Program-made: the position numbers and the translations under genes
Notes under the pieces: model-generated
What the model was told of the DNA's origin: nothing
Databases searched by the model: none
What the model saw: only the letters and a program-made list of their open reading frames with translations
Shown: in pieces, positions 56,201 to 64,000 of the stretch
Position numbering within the stretch: position 1 is the stretch's first letter
Layout: every line of letters starts with the position of its first letter
Origin: Hericium rajendrae
Taxonomy: Eukaryota; Basidiomycota; Agaricomycetes; Russulales; Hericiaceae
Length of the DNA: 64,000 bases
NCBI GenBank assembly: GCA_033439255.1
Contig: CM065884.1
Coordinates: 124,001-188,000, forward strand
Direction of reading: 5' to 3'

Positions 56201-57890
56201 CGATCACATGGACGTCGATGACAGCAACGTGGAAGAGTCCCGCCATGTGTCCGAATCGGCTGACAACCGTATGGACTCAGAAGACCAGTGGCCCACAGAG
56301 GTAGTTTGATGCGGTCACTTCATGTAGTGTTCATCTCGCTGATTCGTATATCGTGATAGCTGCCAGCACGGACGTATGCAGACTTTGGTGTACCTGATTC
56401 TGACGATCCTCCACCTGGGACTTCCTCCTCTCATGGCGCGTCTGGCGCATCTCAGGTATGGATCCCATCGCCCTTATTCCTATAGGAAAGAGACTAAGAA
56501 CAAATTTCTGGCTAGAGCCTTCCAAGAGAGTGGTTAGACGACCTTGAACTCTCAATAGGCAAAAAAATTGACGATGCAGTGGAACTGATTAAAAACAAAT
56601 CTGGGAGTTCAAAAGCCAAAGGGAAGCAACGCGCAGACGATCATGGGGATGACGATGATGCTGATGATGCTGATGACGAGGATGACGAGGACGAAGAAGC
56701 TATAAACCAGGTTAAAAGTAAAAAGACTAAACGGCCGCGACAAGGTGAGAAGAAACACAGACCAGCAGCGGTCAATGTCTTCAATGTACGTCATTCATTC
56801 GCTATCGATAGTCATTGATCAGTCAGTAAAATACGACTTGCTTTCAATAGCGCACAATTCGTGAGCACCTCGCATTCCTGATGACAGGGAGGAAGGTGGT
56901 GGGAGAATACAAGTATCACAACCCTACGTGGAAAGGCGTAGTTGACGAGGAGGACCAGAAAGTCTTGGATTATGAGTATGACGGCGATGAAGACGGGACA
57001 CCATGTTGCGACTTGGCAACCTTCCGTGTAGACCTTTACCGGGACCCGAAGTGCGCTTGGAACCTGTCTGTTGCTGACATATTTACTATGAGCTACAGAC
57101 AACACCCAGAACATATGGTCACGCACTTCAAAACCATCAGAGATGCTTTTCTCAATCACCTCTCCAGCCTCAAGAAGAAGTTTCGAGTGTATTTGGACAT
57201 GAAGTCGGGCGAGAAAGATAAAGTAGATGGCGTCGACAAAAAAAAGAAAGATGACCGGCAAGCAGCACGTAGATCATCGGTTAGTCCTTTCCCTTCTTAA
57301 TTGAGGACCTGATCGCCCATAATATCCTTCCTGTTCATGCAGCTCTACGATCGACGGCTGCATGCCTGCTCAACGGTCCCCGGACTTAAGGGGCACCATG
57401 CCATCGTTAAAACACTCTCAGTCACGATGATGAGTGACGACGAGACCGATATTGAGGGCAGCAGAGCAGAAGGGCACGAACAATTCCGCGTTTTGCGTGT
57501 ACCGAAAAGAAACGCAGCGTTGACGCCGTTTTTGCGTTTGATGGACCAGGAATATGTTGCAAACAAATTGGGGCAAGCAGGCAGCCGTCCGCACGTGCGG
57601 GTTGATTCCATGCGGTTCTCAAAGCGATCAAGAGAGTATCCTCAGGGTTTGCCGCACACCGCATGGGACCCAGCATGGCTCGAGAAACTGGATGAGACGC
57701 AGAAGAGCAAGTACGATATAAATTTCAAGAACCATTACAGCTTCACTCACAGCGTAGAAATGCTCAAGTAAGTAACTGCATTATTTTGAGTTCAAAAAGC
57801 TGATCCACAACTCTCAGGCGTCAGAGTGACCGAGCAGCTTTGGTGGAGCAGGCGAAGAAAAACATGGCCAGCGCTTCGACTTCGAGCTGA
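50257..57890 (+). CDS. Large many-exon low-complexity protein, in-frame TAG
   Basis: ATG at 50257 (MEKQQSPQPPTDCVPLDSLP) begins a gene of roughly twenty short exons. Parts in order: Ser/Pro/acidic disordered N-part; a region of Glu/Asp/Gly repeats (53010-53480, GEDGEGGDGEDGEG type); a Pro/Ser/Gln part (53640-54727) ending in a five-fold G-G-Q-H-F-S repeat; a Q-F-x-P repeat (54830-55090, e.g. PQAQFSPQAQF); a Gln-rich stretch; several small exons (VPAANITVPDHMDVDD); an acidic run (DDADDADDEDDEDEEA); and a conserved C-terminal module (REHLAFLMTGRKVVGEYKYH; KCAWNLSVADIFTMSYRQHP; MSDDETDIEGS; LTPFLRLMDQEYV; YPQGLPHTAWDPAWLEKLDE), ending at a TGA at 57890. The module resembles a common mushroom family of unknown role with the GLP-x-x-AYD-x-x-WL motif. 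A TAG at 54728-54730 interrupts an otherwise open frame. Confidence 0.55.
53010..53480 (+). repeat. Glu/Asp/Gly-coding simple repeat
   Basis: GGCGAAGACGGCGAAGGTGG-type units within an exon of the large gene, coding an acidic Gly-rich run. Long minus-strand frames here are its mirror and not genes. Confidence 0.8.
54728..54730 (+). other. in-frame TAG in repeat-rich exon
   Basis: The frame before (MPYR) and after (PIPYAEHRLYGDQPYHGDQP) is the same and stays open for 258 more codons to an intron. No donor/acceptor pair that removes the TAG while keeping frame was found. Confidence 0.75.
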
Positions 57891-57894
57891 TGAT

Positions 57895-59040
57895 CTCAGC
57901 GGTTCGATGTTGGTACTTTTATTGCATGCCGAAGTTCTCCTTAGGTATGCTATGTCTGTGCTTTAATCCACTCTGTGCTGACTCGATTCATGACAGAGAA
58001 AGGCACGACCGCAGACCGAGGACAGGTTGGTAGTATGGACGTAACTCGAAGAAAATCATTTATCATTTACAGAATTACCATCTTTCTGTCGATTTTCGAG
58101 ATTTTTCCTCAGTATTGTTACATGGTATCTAGCTTACTGGAATAAATCCACTGTGATTTCGTCTTGCGATTGTGTCGAGATTGCTCACTCCGCAACCTGC
58201 TGTCCGCAGCTGCATCCCTCTCCGCCCGCATATTCTTTTCATTTGCTCGTGTTTAGTCCGTATTCTTCACTTGGCTGAGGGCTCACTCGGAGTCACTAAT
58301 TGTTTTACTGCTCATCCTCGCTCATCAGCTTCATCGGCTTCAAATTGAGCTGCGCTTCGCGATTTATCGTGTCGGCTGCGAAGAAACATGTTGCAATGAC
58401 CGCCATACGGCCTTTGTCAAGTGTTGGACAAAACAGCGAGCTCAAAGAATGATGTGATAAGCCAACACGCTACTTCTAAAACTCCGAGCTGCCTTCAAAC
58501 GTCAATAGCGGTCCCTTCTGATATGGAGGTATTACGCGGGTCAGGAGCCCAATATATGCTGGTGCTCCCTTTCTATCCACTCTTCACTCTCCGTACTGCT
58601 GAGCCCGTTGCATAGACTAATTCCAGACTTCTAACGGGCGTCCTACGGATGGCTGCAGACCTAGCTAGCTGAGTTCAACCTGCTCGAACTTCAAACGGAT
58701 GACATCATGGTGCATGATGTGCGGCCCACAACATGCTTTCCCGATCTGATCCGTACGATGCCCGAAAGGCCCGTACGTAGCTAAGAGTCAGCGCTTCCAC
58801 TGCAGTTACCCTGTTTGTAACTATTTATCTCTAGCTCATCTGTCTCGACGAAAGATTGGCGGAACATTACAACTGTCTCTCATCCAAACCGATCATCTGT
58901 TCCTCGCATGGTGTGGGTGTGGCCATCAATGAGTCGCCTTCTGATGTCAAGAAGAAACATAACGGTGGACACCCATCCTCTCCAATAAAGACCAGGATTT
59001 CTCCATTTTCTCACATACTACACTTTCTGTTCCTTTCCTT
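57895..59040. other. intergenic, nothing recognised
   Basis: 3' region of the large gene and promoter region of the WD40 gene. No motif-bearing frame; a short plus-strand frame at 58421-58615 has no support. Confidence 0.5.
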
Positions 59041-59043
59041 GCG

Positions 59044-60861
59044 ATGACTATGGTCACTGAATTGTATGAGCGATCTTTCCTTCTGCGCGATGATGACATG
59101 TCCGCCGTGTCGTGCTTGGCTTTCTCTCCTCTCGAGGACATTATTTTGTGCGGCAGTTCGAACGGCACGCTGAACGCCTGGGACACAACATCGGGCGACA
59201 ATTTGTACCAGCTCGAGCTTCCCCATCGAATCACCGCCATAGCATGGGACCCTACATCTCCGGGAACCTTTTTTGTCGGGACGAACGCTGCTGCCTACCT
59301 AATACGTGAATTTGAGGTGCGCATCGTGTTATCAGCGAGAGGCCATGTGCTCATGGAGATCGAGAATTTACAGGACGAGGGACACCAAGTCCTGACAGGC
59401 ATTGATGCTCGAGTATTTAGTCTGGCTTTCGATCCTTTAAGCAAGCTACTGGCGCTAGGTATAGGAGAGGAGTTGCATGTGGCGAGGCAGTTAGAGAATC
59501 GTACGATCTTCTCTCTGATATTTGTGACCTACTAAGCCTTTGTTTTCAGTACATGCCTTCTCAACGTGCATTTTGTTTCAAAATCCTCCTCAACAGGCAC
59601 GCAAATATATGGATTGGATGAAGATTCGAGCGATGTCTATACATTTTTGGGGGTCGGATAAACTTGTTGCTTCGTACGAGCATCATGGTGTGGTGTAAGT
59701 TCCCTGATTCAAGGCTACGAGTTGGGAAGCAACCATCTAATCTTATTCAGCTGCTGGGACATCGCAACGCGGGCCCAGATCTGGCATATTGACCCCCGCA
59801 ATGGCAATGGTACTACGTACGTATTCTCCCCTCGCTTTCGCCCGTTGACTGATTGCATTTGTTCAGCGCATATTGTGACATCTCTGTCAAGAACGACTTG
59901 CTCGCACTCACCAATTATTCCGATGGTACAGAGCTGTATAAAGTAGGGCCAGCTGAATTTTTGCGTTCTTTGAAGCAAGCAGCGAAGCGCTCAGGAAAAA
60001 ATCTCGCCCTTCAAGCTGTTTTCGTTCACGACGGCCGAGCCATAGCATGTGCGTCAGTGAGAGGAGAAGTAACCATCTACGACACAGATTCCGGTGAGTC
60101 TGTGCAAGTCCTGGAACATCAAAGTACGTCGGCAGATCTCAATTGCTGTATCCCTCTCACTTCATACTGTCCACAGAGGGTGACTTTCTCGTGCTGGTGG
60201 CTGTAAGAGAGTAGCATCGTATCTGCTATCTCTCAATTCACGCTTTTGATAGGCTCACGAGTACCCCGACAAGAAGCTCCTTGCAACAGCCTCCATCAAC
60301 CTTGCCGCCAGGCCAGAGGTTAGGCTTTGGAAAATTCAAGCACGCCGTTCTCTACTGCGAAGAAGGTGCATTTGTTTTAATCTTCGTCTCTACTTCCACC
60401 CTGACAGCCTTTGACAGTCTGCACATTGTCCAAGCGGTGAGTGAGCTGGTCGCAACCGTGGTGACAGATACCGATCCCCGTTGAAAGATCCCAGTCTTTC
60501 TGAGAGCGTCCTGGGATCGATTCAAGATAAATAGGCTTCGCGTGGCCATCTTAATCCTACTGGTGTCAAATCTGGTCTTCATTTATCTCAGCCTACCTCC
60601 GAAGGTACGTGGGCTTAACGGCGTCTCCATATCCTTATCCATAACTCATGCTTGTTTATGAAGGTGATCATCATGAGCCGCATTTCGTTTGCGTTGCAAG
60701 TGTGTGCAGTGCAAATCAGTCTGGTTTGGATCTATATCAAGTATATAAAAGAGTCGTTCTTGAGAAACCTTCGTCAATTCCTTCTCAACCTCGCCGTATT
60801 CCTGCAAGAGATAGCAGCACCGCTGCAGGGGATGGAAGGGCGGTTGAGGATTGAGGGATAG
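59044..60861 (+). CDS. WD40-repeat protein with C-terminal membrane segment
   Basis: ATG at 59044. Exon 1 holds WD40-type blades: VSCLAFSPLEDIILCGSSNG, TLNAWDTTSG, ITAIAWDPTSPGTFFVGTN and FSLAFDPLSKLLALGIGEEL. Later exons give AMSIHFWGSDKLVASYEHHG, CWDIATRAQIWHIDPRNGNG, LQAVFVHDGRAIACASVRGE, VTIYDTDSGESVQVLEH and YPDKKLLATASINLAARPEV before a helical tail and a membrane segment (RVAILILLVSNLVFIYLSL near 60540-60600). Seven-bladed propellers of this kind bind proteins; the membrane tail, common in a mushroom-specific WD40 family, would hold the propeller at a membrane. Introns are about 50-60 nt. The last exon (60650-60861, AVFLQEIAAPLQGMEGRL) is tentative. Confidence 0.65.
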
Positions 60862-60869
60862 CGCTATCG

Positions 60870-62560
60870 CAACGCTTAATACGTGGTGCATGCATTGCAG
60901 GTGCACTCCAATATGTAGAACATGCAATATTTTATCGGACTTCAGTGACATCTTCTCAATCACAGGTGATACTATGTATCATCAGCGAGAGTGAACTGTT
61001 GGAAGGAATTGAGGCACCCAGTGAGCGCTCGAGGGGGGGTGGTATCTTTACCGGTGCACGGAGCACTGGTCTGCTGCGTTCTTTGTCGCCCTTGGAAATG
61101 CTAGTTAAGGGTGCCTTTGACTCGTCGGGGCTAAGTTTGTGCAGAGGCAGCGAACCAGGCAGGCTGCCGTCACCCCCGATAAGGATTCACATCGATTATG
61201 TGCTTCCTTGCGATTCCGATTCGTGCATGCCTGCGTTGCTGTAGCTTGGTTCTTTTTGCGCGTTCTTCGGACTTACTGGACAATGAGAGTACTAGTTGCG
61301 AAACGAAGGGGTGAAACCACATACCGCATGCACGTCTTCTGTGACGCCCTCGAACAGCCGAACAATGAAGTCATCGCATTCATACAACTTGAGATTGCGA
61401 GCAAGTGCATGACCCGTAAGGTAGACGAAGCTAGGTGAGTCGAATACGAGCTACAAGTGCGAAATCGGGGACTTATCGTGTTCGAATCCCTTTGCAGCTG
61501 ATTAATGAAAGGGCGCTGTCCATCAGACATGAGATTTTGAGACCTGGCGCATGTGACTCTAGTTGGCCGACTTAAAAGCAAAGTGTGGTCTGGTTTGTTA
61601 CTTTAGAAACTTTTCTCTTACCATGTCAAGCATCAACAGCGATATCCAAGATATCCGGGCCATCTGGTTCCTTACCCCTGTTCTTATGTACGTGTGTCTT
61701 GCGATCTAGATGATGAAGCATATTAAATGTTCAAGATATGACTTGCCGACCGCGACGCCGACTTGTGGAGCATTAGCGAAGGAGAGCATGCAATGCGGAC
61801 CATGTTCAGCTGCCAGTGGTGAGGTGACGAAGACAGCCAGCTCTGTTAAAGGTAAAGTAATAAATTTCGACTCAAGGAAAACTTGTCTCACATGCGTGTA
61901 CACGATGCGCTCTACAGGAAGCGATGAGAGACATCTTGATGACATTGAGGGGAGGGGAAGTCGCTAGATGATCAAGTCCCTCGTTAGATCTAGGAGCGGA
62001 TAGCCTTTTATCACGCGGTGGTGCTGGAACTAGTTCTCGTTTCTAATGCATATGTTCATGTCATCACTAGGGAAGCGCCGACTGCGTCCGATCGGCAGGA
62101 ACCTTGCTTGCAAAATGGCTTGGATTTGATCAACAAAAAATCATGTCTTACTCTAAGGACGCGTAGCTAGATTTTATGGATGACACTCCCAATCCCCGAA
62201 CTACAAAATCCGTCACATAGTAAGAACAGTTGATACATGTGTAAATTACTAGTACGTCATGCTTTACGCTTTCTACGCTCAGGTAGAATATCCAGCGGCC
62301 TTTCTCATACAGATCTATTGTGTTGATTTTTCCCTATTATTGCTGCTGCACGTCGGAAATCAGGCCTGGTTGTCAAGACTGGGTTCAGGGGAACAGTGAA
62401 GCCATCCAAGTCACCCCAAGGGATCAAGGATCAAAGAGCAGAGGATGTCATAGAGAGTAGAGACAGGCTGAGAATGTCTAGGGTACAATGGGACTGGAGA
62501 GTCAAGTGGACAAACTGAGGAAGCCAGTCAGAAAGGTAGCCCTATATATACTGGAAGGAT
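60870..62560. other. between the two WD40 genes
   Basis: A plus-strand frame at 61139-61438 (RVLRTYWTMRVLVAKRRGET) and one at 61710-61967 have no recognised motif; they may be remnants. No RNA gene was found. The rest looks non-coding. Confidence 0.4.
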
Positions 62561-62563
62561 AGC

Positions 62564-62725
62564 CCAAAGGGGAACAAGGGATATCCTGAAAGGGGAACAA
62601 GGGGAAGGGGAACAAGGGATGTCCCAAAGGGGAACAAGGGATATCCTAAAGGGGAACAAGGGATATCCTAACAGGGAACAAGGGGACATAACAAGGGAGT
62701 GTCCATATAGGGAACAAAGGGAATG
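62564..62725 (+). repeat. minisatellite, GGGGAACAAGGGATATCC unit
   Basis: Seven to eight imperfect units of 18-23 bp (AAAGGGGAACAAGGGATATC and variants), strongly G/A-rich on the plus strand, about 240 bp upstream of the next gene. Confidence 0.85.
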
Positions 62726-62965
62726 AAGAAGACCAATGGGCGATTCATGACACTGGTCAGGACTGAGTCAGGCCACCTCGGCGTGGCCGTGCGACCTACT
62801 AGTACTCTTCCTTCCTTCCAGTCGCGAATTCAGCTCCAATAAGTCACAATCTGTCACAGGTGTGACCTCTTGTCGGCAAGGGAGGGACGTTGAGCTCCCT
62901 GATCAGCACGCAGCAGACCTTCCCTTGTGTGCATCAGAATCTTGTGTCTCTCTATCTATGTCACG

Positions 62966-64000
62966 ATGTCTAGTTTTTCGAGTTACTCGTGTTTCAACTC
63001 TCTAACAAATTTCAAAGATTCCGTCAACTGCCTCGTCTTCTCTCCCGATGGTCTTTATGTCGCTGTAGGCAGCGACAATTGCACTCTTCAAGTGCTAGAT
63101 CATCGGGACTGGGCTGTACTTCGCAAGATCAGATATATAACTCCCATCACTTGCGTTCTCTGGCATCCCACCCAAAAGCATCTGCTTTTCATTGGAAATC
63201 ATCAGGGAGAGATCATACTCGTCTATCTAGGGGAAGGGCAGGTGGGTGGATCGGGGCTTCATCTATTTGGCATGCGGACCGCCAACTCTCACGTACCGTA
63301 GGGTCTACCTCTGAATGTGCCTTTGCGCGCCGGCATCATTGCGCCAGTGGAGAGCATGTCATATCACAGGCCCTCCAATGCGTTGGCCGTGGCTGTTGGC
63401 ACCGAAGTCATGATTTATGATCACGTCCAAAGTGGTAAGCATATCTCGCCGGACTTTGAACAAAGTAATGCCTCATACTAACATTTTGTGGGATTTCAAA
63501 AGATATACACGTAAATGGACGCAGCTTGCCGAAGCCTTCTGCTCGACATGCATTAGATACTCTGCCTCGGTCCGTGAATTTCCGTGGAAGGCGGAAGTCT
63601 CTTGTGGTTGCGTATTTTGAACATGGAGTTGCGTGAGTTAACTACTTTCATCATCATATATTTCGTAGGATAACGAAGTAAATATGACAGGATCTGGTCT
63701 TCATCTAATCCGCCTGTAGTGAGGATGATCTTCCCAAAACATCGACGCATGTGAGTAAATCTTATATAGGCATTCGTCTTCGTCTCTCTTTCTTATAGCT
63801 GCTTAGCGGGCAAGCTGTTATGTCTCCAGATGAAAAGCTAATTGCGGTTTCTAATCTGTGCGACGGTTTTGATGTGTATGATCTCACTCAGGGAACCCTA
63901 GTCTGTCATTTCCCCATCGCCCTGACGAAGAACTACATCCTACCCATTCTATTCATCCATCATGGGCGAGACTTACTCTGCGGGAGCCCTTGCGGCTTTG
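62966..64000 (+). CDS. WD40-repeat protein, 3' end beyond window
   Basis: ATG at 62966 (MSSFSSYSCFNSLTNF), chosen as the first in frame before the repeats. Blades seen: VNCLVFSPDGLYVAVGSDNC, LQVLDHRDWAVLRKIRYITP, ITCVLWHPTQKHLLFIGNHQ and GEIILVYLGEG at a GTGGGT donor. The next exon has RAGIIAPVESMSYHRPSNAL and AVAVGTEVMIYDHVQSG, then GRRKSLVVAYFEHGV, IWSSSNPPVVRMIFPKH, LLSGQAVMSPDEKLIAVSNL and CDGFDVYDLTQGTLVCHF. The order of blades follows the WD40 gene at 59044-60861 (each has a YEHHGVV/YFEHGV step followed by a short W-containing exon), so the two are tandem paralogues. It runs off the right edge; the membrane tail is not in view. Confidence 0.7.

Noticed and set aside
61430-61505. tRNA-like T-arm (GTTCGAATCCC) as part of a tRNA gene
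   Set aside because: No matching acceptor stem or D-arm at the right distance could be paired.

Overview
The window is nuclear DNA of a filamentous basidiomycete, most likely an Agaricomycete. Genes are split by many short GT-AG introns (about 45-60 nt). The gene families are typical of that group: tnp2/CACTA transposase, a TET/JBP-like dioxygenase, Ulp1-type SUMO protease, WD40 proteins with a membrane tail, an F-box/LRR-like protein and RING-coiled-coil proteins. No rRNA, tRNA or CRISPR array was seen. Gene ends below were drawn by eye from reading frames and splice signals, so multi-exon boundaries are approximate.

Layout. 1-3.6 kb: a CACTA/tnp2-like transposase gene running off the left edge. 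4.0-16 kb: small host genes (Ulp1-like protease, two coiled-coil genes, a RING gene and several unrecognised genes). 17-19.6 kb: a 203-bp tandem repeat followed by a TET/JBP-like 2-oxoglutarate dioxygenase gene. 22.4-35.1 kb: two paralogous HTH plus SAM-like genes on opposite strands, both split between the HTH and the SAM-like part. The first is split by a 3.0-kb LTR element (23270-26269), the second by a 6.0-kb giant fold-back element (28845-34872). 35.7-38.8 kb: two divergent copies of a small basidiomycete family. 39.5-42.5 kb: a second, related LTR element. 42.8-45.6 kb: a membrane-anchored coiled-coil gene and an F-box/LRR-like gene. 46-49.8 kb: degenerate repeats and a DNA ligase I pseudogene. 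50.3-57.9 kb: one large many-exon gene with an in-frame TAG. 59-64 kb: two WD40 genes, the second cut by the right edge.

The most notable content is the pair of LTR elements. Each has TG...CA long terminal repeats (172 and 164 bp), a 4-bp target duplication (ACGG or ACGT), a tRNA-like primer-binding site next to the 5' LTR and a G-rich polypurine tract next to the 3' LTR. Neither encodes a recognisable Gag, protease, reverse transcriptase or integrase. Both instead carry one homologous ORF of about 770-806 codons: a basic N-terminus, a long Ala/Pro/Thr/His-rich stretch, FliH-like G-x-x-x-G/E-G repeat blocks and a conserved C-terminal tail. The LTR pairs are identical or differ by one base, so both insertions are recent. 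They look like a non-autonomous retrotransposon family built around an undescribed protein.
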